DNA of 64,000 bases, from NCBI GenBank assembly GCA_964493325.1, contig CAZBMD010000003.1:62001-126000 (forward strand), in the 5' to 3' direction. The stretch comes from CAZBMD01 sp964493325. GTDB lineage: Bacteria > Babelota > Babeliae > Babelales > RVW-14. The translations under genes were made by a program, and so were the position numbers. The number at the start of each line of letters is the position of its first letter. Position 1 is the stretch's first letter. Under the pieces are notes generated by a model, which did no database searches, was not told where the DNA came from, and saw only the letters and a list, made by a program, of their open reading frames with translations. Below, in pieces: positions 52,516 to 61,010 of this stretch.

Positions 52516-53694
52516 TTAAAGCCAGTAAATCTTCTCGATTTTGAAGCTTTTTCTAGACTGAGCAGGAGGTTGCTTTCTACTATTCCCTTGGCTCGAAGCC
52601 TTATCATCCTTGATACTTTTTTGATCTTGCGGCTGATTGTTTTTATCAGCTTGAGGATCTTTCTCCGTAATCTCACGGATTATGGCCAGAAGTTTCTGTT
52701 CAACGTGACCAACTTTTCCACAAGATAGCACAGAATAAACGCGAGGCCCAAATTCTTTAGAAAAAATTCGGTTCACCTCTTTTAAAAATTTTGGTTTTTC
52801 TCCATAAAGAGGTTCAATTGACTTCCAATTATTTTCCCAATCTTTTGACCATTGAGGGTTAAAAGAGCTCGTGATTTGTTTGAATACATTTTTGAGTTTC
52901 GATGCGTCATCAGCAGCTGGGCGGCGTAACCCCAAGATTGCGCACAGTGCATCAGAGAGCACCATAACATCCATGCTATCACCGCTTGACCAGATGGTAA
53001 AAATATCTTGCAGCATGAGTTCTGCATTTGGTTCACTTTTTTTATTTTTTGCTGCCGACTGAGGTGGGCTATAAAAAATATCTAGTTGCTCAAGACCTGG
53101 GACGAGCGACAGTTCTGAGATATCATCAAGTCGCTTTTTTCTCTTGGATAAAAATTCGGTGAGGCGTTTGAGAATTTCTCCCGCTTTGAGTTTTCCAGGA
53201 ATTTCAAGTCCTTGAAGAAACGCTTGGTATTCTTTTTTGAATTCTTGTTTTTTAAAATCAAAAGCGTTGTTGATATTAATTTTTCCATCTTCAGCACTGA
53301 TGCAAAATTTGATTTGGCCATCAAACCCCTCAACTTTTTCAGTCAGGTCATATGTTTTCCAGCGGTTTAAATTCGGTAACAGGCGGGTAAGCAGGGTGCG
53401 CGCATTTTTTGTTTTTGCATCGGTAGATTGATCATTGTCTTTTTCGGTTGGCAGTTGAGTGAACGCTTGTTGAGATTCACGTTCTTTTTCTCTTTTTTCG
53501 TCCACAAGTGCTGTTGCCATTGCAATGTGCACGCCACTTAGAGCCAGCATTTCGGCATGTTCACGATCTATCATGGTTTTGGTAAAAAGTGATCCAACCA
53601 GAACATTGCGTAAGAGTTGTTCGGTGAAAATTACAATCACGGCAAGAATGAGCAGACAAAAAATCATGATAGATCCAGGTTGTTGACGCTTCAT
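52516..53694 (-). CDS. gspK: Type II secretion minor pseudopilin GspK
   Basis: 392 residues. N-terminus K-R-Q-Q-P-G then S-I-M-I-F hydrophobic helix: a prepilin site with Gly at -1 and no Glu at +5, as in GspK. E-D-G-K-I-N-I-N-N-A-F matches the GspK D-E-x-G-x-x-N-L-N signature, with a helix-hairpin-like region around L-V-P-G-L. A C-terminal Gln/Lys/Asp-rich extension of ~60 residues is unusual. GspK caps the pseudopilus with GspI and GspJ. Overlaps gspJ by 4 nt. Confidence 0.85.
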   Translation of the reverse strand: MKRQQPGSIMIFCLLILAVIVIFTEQLLRNVLVGSLFTKTMIDREHAEMLALSGVHIAMATALVDEKREKERESQQAFTQLPTEKDNDQSTDAKTKNARTLLTRLLPNLNRWKTYDLTEKVEGFDGQIKFCISAEDGKININNAFDFKKQEFKKEYQAFLQGLEIPGKLKAGEILKRLTEFLSKRKKRLDDISELSLVPGLEQLDIFYSPPQSAAKNKKSEPNAELMLQDIFTIWSSGDSMDVMVLSDALCAILGLRRPAADDASKLKNVFKQITSSFNPQWSKDWENNWKSIEPLYGEKPKFLKEVNRIFSKEFGPRVYSVLSCGKVGHVEQKLLAIIREITEKDPQADKNNQPQDQKSIKDDKASSQGNSRKQPPAQSRKSFKIEKIYWL

Positions 53695-54731
53695 GATAAT
53701 CCTCCCGTGTTTGGAGGTGTTGCTGGCTGTTGAGGTGTTGCGGTAGGCGAGGATGTTTCAGGAATAGCAGTTGCTTGCTGGTTTTTATCTTTACCCTCAG
53801 AATCCTTGGCACTAGTGGCCTGATCTTCTTTTTCTGGCTCAAATGGCGTTGGGTATGAAAATACAGGTGTCATGATATGAAACGTGCGCTCGCGCTGAAG
53901 TGTATCGTTCCATAAAACAACAGTTAGTTCGATGGTTTTAGGGACAACACCTTTTGTTTCGGGTTTGTCGCCCCACGTAAAAAATCTTACTTCTGTTGGT
54001 TCTTGTTTTTCTTTGTTTTCTGGATCTTCTTTTTTTTCTGTAACCATTTCAATAAACATTGTTTTGATATTATCGGTTACAAGATGCGTTGTTATTCTTG
54101 GTTGTTTGTTTTGTGCAACATCGTCCTCATTCTCTTTCATACTTACGTTTTCAAGATCGATTGTTTCTTTACGATACAAGTTGTAACTTGTTTTATCGCC
54201 TTTGCTTTTTGCTTTATCAGGAACAAGCTCGTACATGACGCGAGCCATGCGTACTTTTTTTTCACCATACACTTGAAGAGGGTTGGATGTAATAAAATTG
54301 ATCGATTTGAAAAGCTCGTATCGTTTGCCGTCAATGCGTATTGTGGCATCTTCATAGATAGTTGTTTGTAAAAAAATTTTTAATTTGTCAGAGCGCTTTT
54401 CTTTCTCAGTTTCTTTTTCTTTTTCAGAACCTTTATCAGCTTCAGGTTTTTTTTCAGCCTCTTTTTCTTCTTTTTTTGCCTCTTGGGCCTCTTTTTTTTC
54501 CTTGTCTGGGATAATAGTTTCGCTTAAAAATGGAATAAACATTGTAGAAAAATCGCGTTCAACCTGGTTAAAGAGGAGGCAAGCTTTTCGTGTGGTAGCC
54601 ATATGGCCGCGAACATTTTCAAGTGACTTTGCAGCATTTTGGTATGCCTGCATCATGCCAAGCATAATGAAGCTTGAAAGAGACAGCGAGATCATCAGCT
54701 CAATAAGAGAAAAAGCGTGCATCCTCTTCAT
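53691..54731 (-). CDS. gspJ: Type II secretion minor pseudopilin GspJ
   Basis: 346 residues, longer than usual GspJ (~200), because of a Lys/Glu-rich stretch (residues ~75-115) and a Pro/Thr/Ser/Gln-rich tail. Prepilin N-terminus M-K-R-M-H-A then F-S-L-I-E-L-M-I with Glu at +5 and Ala instead of Gly at -1. The core beta region carries V-M-Y-E-L-V-P and V-R-F-F-T-W-G. Overlaps gspI by 4 nt. Confidence 0.8.
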   Translation of the reverse strand: MKRMHAFSLIELMISLSLSSFIMLGMMQAYQNAAKSLENVRGHMATTRKACLLFNQVERDFSTMFIPFLSETIIPDKEKKEAQEAKKEEKEAEKKPEADKGSEKEKETEKEKRSDKLKIFLQTTIYEDATIRIDGKRYELFKSINFITSNPLQVYGEKKVRMARVMYELVPDKAKSKGDKTSYNLYRKETIDLENVSMKENEDDVAQNKQPRITTHLVTDNIKTMFIEMVTEKKEDPENKEKQEPTEVRFFTWGDKPETKGVVPKTIELTVVLWNDTLQRERTFHIMTPVFSYPTPFEPEKEDQATSAKDSEGKDKNQQATAIPETSSPTATPQQPATPPNTGGLS

Positions 54732-55132
54732 GATTTTTTATCCGGAAATTCAGGTTTTTTAAAAACAAAACATATCATCTTAGTTGTTTTGACTGCACCA
54801 TCTTTTTTCCACAAGCCTTCGGTTTGAATAAAATGCAGTGAGTCTTTCAGTTCTTTAAGACTTGATTTGTTATTAATTTCAATTGATTCGGAGGCTATTT
54901 TGATATTAGGTTTTTCCAGTTGAACGGTGATGCGCTTTCCAGGTGCGGGGGGTGTGAGCAGCTGTTTGTATAATTCTTTTTTAATTAAAAAAAGATTTTC
55001 AATGGCTGTTTGGTGGTCTGCAACGCGAAAATAAGAGCGGAATTGAACATCAGCCGTGATGACAACAGCTGATGTCAGAATGAATAGTGCAATGAGAACT
55101 TCAAGAAGTGTAAATGCTGAGGAATTTTTCAC
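54728..55132 (-). CDS. gspI: Type II secretion minor pseudopilin GspI
   Basis: 134 residues, normal for GspI. GTG start overlapping gspH (GTGA). Prepilin N-terminus with A then F-T-L-L-E-V-L-I-A-L; Glu at +5. GspI starts assembly of the pseudopilus tip with GspJ and GspK. Assigned mainly from gene order and size. Confidence 0.75.
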   Translation of the reverse strand: MKNSSAFTLLEVLIALFILTSAVVITADVQFRSYFRVADHQTAIENLFLIKKELYKQLLTPPAPGKRITVQLEKPNIKIASESIEINNKSSLKELKDSLHFIQTEGLWKKDGAVKTTKMICFVFKKPEFPDKKS

Positions 55133-55695
55133 GATTCTCGCCCCGGACGAATAAAGCCATCAAGTAATTCAAAGCGCCCAAAAAAAGGCATCATTTTAAG
55201 TGTTACGTTAATCTCTTTTTTATCTTTCTCATTAGGTGTTCGGGTGAGGTGCAAAAATACGTCTTGCACCAGGCCGTCAGAAATGATGTAGCAGTGACCA
55301 ATGCCTTTGTTGTCACTGAGCATCTCTTCTCTGCCAGCGTAAAGCGCCTTAATTTTTACAGCCTCAGGGAACTTGTACCGCGTCTTTAAATAAGAAGAGG
55401 AAACCTGTTCATAAATTTTTTGCTGGGGTTTTTCGGGATCTTTTTTTTCTTGTTCAATCAGCACAAGGTCTCTACCTTCGACAACAGATTTGAATGTCAG
55501 ACGGTAGATCCCTTGGCTTGAAATTGCTTCTTGCCGAGCAAAGATAACCAGATTGTTCAAATCATCAACAATGCTTGGCCATTCTGTGCTCGGTTGTCTG
55601 CCTATCATGCGTGGCAGAATGAGTGTTGCCATTGTCGCAATAAGTGCAATGACAATCATCATCTCAATGAGAGAAAATCCATTGCGATGAATCAT
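55129..55695 (-). CDS. gspH: Type II secretion minor pseudopilin GspH
   Basis: About 188 residues from the ATG at 55695, 7 nt after gspG; this start puts the prepilin site (R-N-G then F-S-L-I-E-M-M-I) at the N-terminus. The frame extends to 55764 inside gspG, which would leave an overlong leader. Gly at -1, Glu at +5. Beta-rich C-terminal domain. Named by gene order between gspG and gspI. Confidence 0.75.
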   Translation of the reverse strand: MIHRNGFSLIEMMIVIALIATMATLILPRMIGRQPSTEWPSIVDDLNNLVIFARQEAISSQGIYRLTFKSVVEGRDLVLIEQEKKDPEKPQQKIYEQVSSSYLKTRYKFPEAVKIKALYAGREEMLSDNKGIGHCYIISDGLVQDVFLHLTRTPNEKDKKEINVTLKMMPFFGRFELLDGFIRPGRES

Positions 55696-55702
55696 CACCA
55701 AT

Positions 55703-56149
55703 CTATGCTCCGTCGTACAGTTCGGCATCTTGGCCTGTGCCGCCTTCTTCACCGTTTGCGCCATATGAGATTATTTCAAAATTTTTGAATTTATCTTTAT
55801 GTTTTTCAGGGGGGTGGTTATAAATAATTTCGTTATCCCATTTGTCGCGCAAGAAATCTTCTTTGGTGTATGGGCCTTCCCATTTTTGTGCAATTTCTGG
55901 TCGGGATGGTGCTTCTATTAGAGCGTTCAGACCGCCTTCGTCCTTGCGTGGGTAGTGGCCAATATCCATATTGTATTCAGTAATGGATGATTTAAGTTGT
56001 GAAAGAATGGCCTTTGTGCCCGTTACTTTTGCTTTGCCAAACATTCCCATAATTCGAGGGCCCATCATAGATAAAATGAGTCCGATGATAAACAAAACGA
56101 CCATCATTTCCATCAGAGAAAACGCGTTTTGTTTTTTGATATAATTCAT
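55703..56149 (-). CDS. gspG: Type II secretion major pseudopilin GspG
   Basis: 148 residues. Prepilin site K-K-Q-N-A then F-S-L-M-E-M-M-V-V, Ala at -1. Then Y-P-R-K-D-E-G-G-L-N-A-L (the GspG Y-P-x-x-x-x-G-L motif), W-E-G-P-Y, and W-D-N-E-I-I-Y, all GspG-specific. The fibre-forming subunit that pushes substrates through the secretin. AAAGGA lies 4 nt before the ATG. Confidence 0.93.
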   Translation of the reverse strand: MNYIKKQNAFSLMEMMVVLFIIGLILSMMGPRIMGMFGKAKVTGTKAILSQLKSSITEYNMDIGHYPRKDEGGLNALIEAPSRPEIAQKWEGPYTKEDFLRDKWDNEIIYNHPPEKHKDKFKNFEIISYGANGEEGGTGQDAELYDGA

Positions 56150-56205
56150 ACGATCCTTTCAATTAATGTACCTAAAACGTCGTGATTAATTTTTGACTCT
56201 TACTT

Positions 56206-57417
56206 TTATCCAGGCATATCATTCAAACTGATGATAGGCAAGAATATCGAAATTACAATAAACCCAACAATGACGCCAATCAGCATGGTCATAATTGGTG
56301 AAATTTTTGCTGTTAGGCCATCGGTAATTTCGGTTAGCTCTACGTCGTAGTCAGTGCCTACGGTCATGAGCATTTCGCCAAGCTTGCCCGATTGTTCACC
56401 GGTGCTGATCATGTAGCTTGCGATGGTCGGGAATATCCCTGTTTCTTTTAAATATTTAGCTATTTTACCTTCTTTGATAATTTTGTCGCGGGCTTCGTTA
56501 AGACGCTTTGCAAGCACTTTGTTATCAACAATATTGCAAACAATTTCTAGAGCTTCTGACAAATTGACGCCGCTATCAAGCAGCATGCCAAGTGTTTTAC
56601 TAAATTGAACAACTGCCTTGGTGCGCGAAAAATAGGCAGTCATGGGAAAGCGCAAAAAAATATCATCAAGTCGGTACTTGCCTGCAGGGGTTGATTTCCA
56701 GTACGAAAATAATAAGCCAATACCTGCAGCGCCACCAGCAATGAGTAGAAAATGGTTAGAAAAAAGATTTGATACATTGATCAGAAATTTAGTAGGGGCA
56801 GGAAGTTCTTTGCCCATTTTTTCAAACATGACAGAAATTTTTGGGACGACCACGGTGAGCAGACCAGTTACAATGAGCACGATAAAACAGAGCATCATGA
56901 TAGGGTTGGACATTGCTTTTTTAATACGCTTTTTTGTTTCTTCGCTTTTTTCAAGATAGGAGGTCAATCGCTCCAAGATGAAATCAAGTTTACCACTTGC
57001 TTCACCCGCTTTGACGAGCTGGATGTACACATTGGAAAAAACTTTTGGATATTTTGACATTTCTTTTGCAAGCGGTTCGCCCGATTTGATGCCGTCTTTA
57101 ATTTTGATAAGAATACGGCGAAATTTTCCTTCAAATTGTTCAATCAAAAGTTCAATTGCTTGCAATAGCGGGACACCTGATCGTAGCAAGACGCTGAGTT
57201 GCTTCGTAAAGATTACTTTGGTTTTTGCATCAATTGGCTTTTCAAAAAGACTGCCAAGAAACGAACCTCCTCCGTCAGATTGCACTTCAACAATACTGGT
57301 TGGCATTAGCCCTTGGCCTTTGAGCATTTCTTTTGCTGCTTGAGCAGATGATGCGTCGATGGTTCCGGCCACTTTTGTGCCGCGTCTATTAAATGAGTCG
57401 TATTGATAAAGGGGCAT
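56206..57417 (-). CDS. gspF: Type II secretion inner-membrane protein GspF
   Basis: 403 residues, standard length. Two T2SSF domains with three membrane helices (around 170-190, 220-240, 370-395). F-T-K-Q-L-S-V-L-L-R-S-G-V-P-L-L-Q and its repeat F-S-K-T-L-G-M-L-L-D-S-G-V-N-L are diagnostic. Heads the operon gspF-G-H-I-J-K-mce; gspD, gspE, gspC, gspL and gspM are absent from this window. AAGGAAGG is 6 nt before the ATG. A PilC of type IV pili would look similar; the following gspG decides. Confidence 0.93.
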   Translation of the reverse strand: MPLYQYDSFNRRGTKVAGTIDASSAQAAKEMLKGQGLMPTSIVEVQSDGGGSFLGSLFEKPIDAKTKVIFTKQLSVLLRSGVPLLQAIELLIEQFEGKFRRILIKIKDGIKSGEPLAKEMSKYPKVFSNVYIQLVKAGEASGKLDFILERLTSYLEKSEETKKRIKKAMSNPIMMLCFIVLIVTGLLTVVVPKISVMFEKMGKELPAPTKFLINVSNLFSNHFLLIAGGAAGIGLLFSYWKSTPAGKYRLDDIFLRFPMTAYFSRTKAVVQFSKTLGMLLDSGVNLSEALEIVCNIVDNKVLAKRLNEARDKIIKEGKIAKYLKETGIFPTIASYMISTGEQSGKLGEMLMTVGTDYDVELTEITDGLTAKISPIMTMLIGVIVGFIVISIFLPIISLNDMPG

Positions 57418-57560
57418 GTCGTGCCTTCCTTATGGTAGAGTGAATCAGATCTTAAAATTTACTTGCCAAATAAGAATGCAGCTTGGTATCTTCACGTAGT
57501 TTTAATTTCCACGCATTGTTTCTCAGTTATATTTCGTACTCTATCAGAAAGGGTTCAGTT

Positions 57561-58667
57561 ATGAAAATAAAAAAATCGATTGTTCTTGTTATGCAACTAT
57601 TTTTCTTTTGCTGCAAGAGTAATGCAGAATCAGAAGGTGCTATGTCTCATGATTATGACGCATCAAGGTCTATTGTTGCAGACAACATGACTCCGCTAGA
57701 ATTTAGTACACGAAGTCTAAAAGATTTTTTTGCAGCGCGAGACTTGCAATTGCTTTCTGTCGTTGATCGAGAACCGTTGTCGGTCAAAGCCCCTCAATTT
57801 CAGGATGCTCTAAAAAATTATGTTGCGCAGGTTTATAATTGTGAAGAATATCGTGATTTGTTGTCACAAGATGGCACGCACATTGCGGAGTTATTAAAAT
57901 TGAGCCTTGAACTTGATATGGACGTTGAATGTGTTTACGTTTGGATGCGTTTGTTTTATACAAAAATTAAAAGCTGTGAGCTCATTGATGATACGGTAAT
58001 CTTGCAGCTGCTTGAAAAAATTCCTAAATTGCTTTCACGATATTTTTCTTCTCAACAAGAAAGCAGTGCGGTAAGTAACCTAAGATTCATGAAAAAAAAT
58101 ATTGAAAACAGTATCCTCTCTCGTTTTACCAATAATTTTTCTGAATTTCAAAATACACCAGATCTTTTTGTCGAAAATCTGGCGCAAGACATTTCTGAGC
58201 AGTTTGCACGGGAGCTTGATCGTGTGCAGCGAGAAATGGATACGCAAGAATATACCGAACGCCTTAGACAGGTGGTTATTCGCTTTTTTGAACTTTCTAT
58301 TAATAAGGCTATTTGGAACCCCCAAATGCCGCTGGATGCCTGGGAGTCGTTTATTCAAATTGCAAGCAGCTTACAAAATCTTGCCTCCGAGGGAGTGATT
58401 ACTCACATGGACGATCTTGATGACTTGCTATGGTCGCTTGTTTTTCGCTTTAATTTCTTCTTTGATTTGACTGGAGACACCCTGCCTCTTAACTTTTATG
58501 ATCGAGTTGAGACCGATTTAAACAGTGGAAACATCTTCTTTCTTGAAGCAGAGGAGCAAGATGAAGGAATCAGTTCAAAAAAAGAACACTTGGCTCGCCA
58601 TTTCTTTAGAGCAAAAACAAAGGCTTTTGCTTTTAGTAAAATAGGGCTTCTTTCTTCTGAACGATAG
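57561..58667 (+). CDS. Exported protein of unknown function
   Basis: About 368 residues from the ATG at 57561 (AAAGGG upstream); the frame extends to 57483 without a start signal. Signal peptide M-K-I-K-K-S-I-V-L-V-M-Q-L-F-F-F-C-C; the cysteines are not in a lipobox. The mature part looks helical throughout (many amphipathic Leu/Ile/Phe runs) and has no motif I can name. Divergent from gspF; followed by a strong terminator. Confidence 0.65.
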   Translation: MKIKKSIVLVMQLFFFCCKSNAESEGAMSHDYDASRSIVADNMTPLEFSTRSLKDFFAARDLQLLSVVDREPLSVKAPQFQDALKNYVAQVYNCEEYRDLLSQDGTHIAELLKLSLELDMDVECVYVWMRLFYTKIKSCELIDDTVILQLLEKIPKLLSRYFSSQQESSAVSNLRFMKKNIENSILSRFTNNFSEFQNTPDLFVENLAQDISEQFARELDRVQREMDTQEYTERLRQVVIRFFELSINKAIWNPQMPLDAWESFIQIASSLQNLASEGVITHMDDLDDLLWSLVFRFNFFFDLTGDTLPLNFYDRVETDLNSGNIFFLEAEEQDEGISSKKEHLARHFFRAKTKAFAFSKIGLLSSER

Positions 58668-58689
58668 ACTTGCATAGCCCAAACGCTAG

Positions 58690-58727
58690 ATCCCACCTAC
58701 AATTTCTTGTGTAGGTGGGATTTTTTT
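58690..58727 (+). terminator. Rho-independent terminator
   Basis: 12-bp perfect stem (ATCCCACCTACA 58690-58701 with TGTAGGTGGGAT 58710-58721), 8-nt loop, then T7. Confidence 0.9.
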
Positions 58728-58754
58728 CAAAAATCTTTCTAAATTTACTTTACC

Positions 58755-58782
58755 TTGCCCATTTCTATAGCTGGTTTATACT
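58755..58782 (+). promoter_or_regulatory. Candidate promoter of miaB and the tRNA genes
   Basis: TTGCCC (58755-58760), 16-nt spacer, TATACT (58777-58782); 44 nt before the start at 58827. If used, it also serves the two tRNAs downstream. Confidence 0.5.
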
Positions 58783-58826
58783 AAAAAACAGTGTTACATC
58801 CTCATTTTACGCTTCTTGAAGGTGCT

Positions 58827-60302
58827 ATGGTTACTTATTTTTTTAGAACATATGGATGTCAGGCAAACGTTGCCGATTCACAAGGCCTTGCTCAGTTTTT
58901 GGATGAACTTGGTTGTAGTGAAGCTCAGTCAGAAGCGGCAGCCGATCTTGTTATTGTTAATACCTGCGCGGTTCGCGACAAAGCTGAACAAAAGCTTTTT
59001 TCTTACCTGGGCGAATTGGGCCAGATGAAAAAAGAAAGACCCTACATGAAGCTTGGGGTTATTGGTTGCGTTGCAAGTTACAAAAAAAATGAAATTTACA
59101 CTCGCTTTGATCAGGTCAATTTTGTGTATGGGGCACGCGAAGAGATTCCTGCCTTAAAGGCATATCTTGCTGATCTTATCGTGAGCTTAGAGACAACTAA
59201 GCAGCTTTATGAAACGAATCCTGAAGCTGTTACTCATTCTGGTGGTCAAGATCGCGATGTGAAAAAAGTTGTGCAGCTTAAAAACTTGTTCAAAACGCCA
59301 AGTGTATCTGGTGCGTTTGGGCTAAAGAAAAAGGTTGAAGAAAAACCTGCAATCGCTACAAAGCCGCTAGAATTAAAACGGTCATTTATTAACATCATGA
59401 CTGGATGTAACAAGTATTGTGCGTATTGCATTGTTCCGTTTACGCGGGGTCGTGAAGTAAGCTATCCAATGACGCAGATTTTGGAGCAAGTTCAGCACGA
59501 TGTTTTGAACGGTGCAAAAGAGGTAACACTCATTGGCCAAAATGTTAATTCATATATTGATCCAGAATCTAATGAAAAATTCCCAGAGTTGCTTCGTCGT
59601 GTTGCTCAGATTGAGGGTGAATTTTGGGTGCGCTTTGTCAGCCCACATCCTCAAGATATGACGCGCGAAATGTTTGAAGTTATTGCTGCAAATAGGCCTA
59701 AATTAACAGCCTACATTCATTTTCCTGTTCAATCAGGGTCTGATAAGGTGCTAGAGATGATGAAACGCAACTATACAGCGGCTCAGTATCTTGAGCAAAT
59801 TGGATGGCTTCGAGATCTTATGCCTGATGCAACAATATCAACAGATATTATTGTTGGGTTTCCTGGCGAGTCAGAAGAAGATTATCTGGCTACACGTCAG
59901 TTGATGGAAACCGTTCGCTATGATTTAATTTATTCATTTATTTATTCACCTCGCAAGTATACTCAAGCTGTTAAAATGGAAGACTCATGCCCTCCAGAAG
60001 AGAAAACTCGACGTCTAGAGGAGCTTCAAAAACGGCAAATCGAAATCTGTTTGGAGCAAAATTTACGGCATGTTGGTAAAACTATGAAAGCTTTAGTTGA
60101 AAAACGTCTTACAAATGGTAAACTCTTAGCAAGAACTGAGGGAAATATCAGAGTTGTTTTTGACGGCGATGATAATTTAATAGGTTCTTTTATAGATCTT
60201 CGAATAGACAAGGCTGGTCCTGTAAATATGGAGGCAGTGTTTGTCGCGAATGAAATACTTTCAAGTAAGCAAAAAGAAATTGGCGGCATAGCCAAGTGGT
60301 AA
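58827..60302 (+). CDS. miaB: tRNA-2-methylthio-N6-dimethylallyladenosine synthase
   Basis: About 491 residues from the ATG at 58827 (GAAGG 4 nt upstream; a TTG-type extension to 58791 is unlikely). Adds the methylthio group to i6A37 of tRNAs reading UNN codons. N-terminal 4Fe-4S cysteines C11, C47 and C81; radical SAM cysteines C194, C198 and C201 in M-T-G-C-N-K-Y-C-A-Y-C; C-terminal TRAM domain. Residues ~130-185 form a charged insertion before the radical SAM domain; usual MiaB is ~440-450. The last seven codons and stop lie inside the tRNA-Cys gene (21-nt overlap). Confidence 0.94.
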   Translation: MVTYFFRTYGCQANVADSQGLAQFLDELGCSEAQSEAAADLVIVNTCAVRDKAEQKLFSYLGELGQMKKERPYMKLGVIGCVASYKKNEIYTRFDQVNFVYGAREEIPALKAYLADLIVSLETTKQLYETNPEAVTHSGGQDRDVKKVVQLKNLFKTPSVSGAFGLKKKVEEKPAIATKPLELKRSFINIMTGCNKYCAYCIVPFTRGREVSYPMTQILEQVQHDVLNGAKEVTLIGQNVNSYIDPESNEKFPELLRRVAQIEGEFWVRFVSPHPQDMTREMFEVIAANRPKLTAYIHFPVQSGSDKVLEMMKRNYTAAQYLEQIGWLRDLMPDATISTDIIVGFPGESEEDYLATRQLMETVRYDLIYSFIYSPRKYTQAVKMEDSCPPEEKTRRLEELQKRQIEICLEQNLRHVGKTMKALVEKRLTNGKLLARTEGNIRVVFDGDDNLIGSFIDLRIDKAGPVNMEAVFVANEILSSKQKEIGGIAKW

Positions 60303-60355
60303 GGCAGTGGTCTGCAAAACCGCGATCCCCAGTTCGATTCTGGGTGCCGCCTCCA
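60282..60355 (+). tRNA. tRNA-Cys (GCA)
   Basis: Cloverleaf is complete: acceptor GGCGGCA with TGCCGCC, D arm GCC/GGC, anticodon stem GTGGT/ACCGC with loop CTGCAAA (anticodon GCA, A37), T arm CCCAG-TTCGATT-CTGGG, discriminator T, and encoded CCA at 60353-60355. It starts 21 nt before the end of the miaB coding region. Confidence 0.97.
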
Positions 60356-60366
60356 ATTTTGTGTAT

Positions 60367-60454
60367 GCCGGGGTGGCGGAATAGGTAGACGCAAGGGACT
60401 TAAAATCCCTCGGGCCAAAAGCCCGTGCCGGTTCGAGTCCGGCCCTCGGCACCA
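60367..60454 (+). tRNA. tRNA-Leu (UAA)
   Basis: Class II tRNA with a long variable arm (CGGGC/GCCCG). Acceptor GCCGGGG pairs with CCTCGGC (one G-U); anticodon loop CTTAAAA gives UAA with A37; T arm has GTTCGAGTC; encoded CCA at 60452-60454. Only 11 nt after tRNA-Cys, so they are cotranscribed. Confidence 0.97.
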
Positions 60455-60595
60455 TAAAATAAATTTTTATTTTGCGTTCAAGTTTTTCAATAACATTATG
60501 TCTAAGGGCATATTTCTTCATGACTTTTTTATAAGAAGACTTGACAAAAGTTATTGGATGAACAATTCTGTGATAAGAAAATAGATTTATTTGTG

Positions 60596-60623
60596 TTGAC
60601 TTGTGTTGTGTAGTGTTTAATTT
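60596..60623 (+). promoter_or_regulatory. Candidate promoter of the HU gene
   Basis: TTGACT (60596-60601), 16-nt spacer, TAATTT (60618-60623), 32 nt before the HU start. The rest of 60455-60654 shows a TTGACA at 60541 without a matching -10. Confidence 0.4.
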
Positions 60624-60654
60624 CAAACCCCCACCTTAGGATGAGGAGTTTCCT

Positions 60655-60927
60655 ATGAACAAAGCTGCTTTGATTGAGCACATGGCCAAAGAGACAAAGT
60701 TGCCTAAAACTGTTTGCAAAAATGCACTCGAATCAGTTATTAAAGCTGTTGAAACAAGCTTGAAAAAAGGCAAATCAGTAGTACTTACTGGCTTTGGAAC
60801 TTTTACCGTGATGAAAAGAAAAGAACGCGTTGGTATCAACCCAGCGACCGGCAATAAGATGAAAATTGCTGCGAAAAAAGTACCTAAATTTAAGCCAGGC
60901 AAAAAATTAAAAGACTTAGTTATCTAA
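60655..60927 (+). CDS. hup: DNA-binding protein HU
   Basis: 90 residues, standard length. M-N-K-A-A-L-I-E-H-M-A start, G-F-G-T-F-T-V before the beta arm, R-x-G-I-N-P-A-T-G arm tip with the intercalating Pro, and V-P-K-F-K-P-G-K-K-L-K end are all HU hallmarks. Chromosome compaction. GAGGAG is 6 nt before the ATG; strong terminator follows. HU and IHF subunits share the pattern; HU is preferred because the residues are closest to HU. Confidence 0.93.
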   Translation: MNKAALIEHMAKETKLPKTVCKNALESVIKAVETSLKKGKSVVLTGFGTFTVMKRKERVGINPATGNKMKIAAKKVPKFKPGKKLKDLVI

Positions 60928-60947
60928 GTTTTAAGCTTGCTAAAATT

Positions 60948-60981
60948 AAAAAAGGCAGTGGATGCATCCACTGCCTTTTTT
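60948..60981. terminator. Palindromic bidirectional terminator after HU
   Basis: A6-GGCAGTGGATGCATCCACTGCC-T6; a perfect 34-nt palindrome giving a 15-bp stem with a TGCA loop. Shared with the convergent gene at 61011. Confidence 0.9.
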
Positions 60982-61010
60982 GTTGGAATCAATTGCCAGC
61001 TTGACCGTTA

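Noticed and set aside
52516..57417. Type IV pilus operon
   Set aside because: GspF-G-H-I-J-K order, the GspG-specific Y-P-x-x-x-x-G-L pattern and the GspK signature favour type II secretion.
60541..60575. Second HU promoter using TTGACA at 60541
   Set aside because: No acceptable -10 hexamer 16-18 nt downstream.
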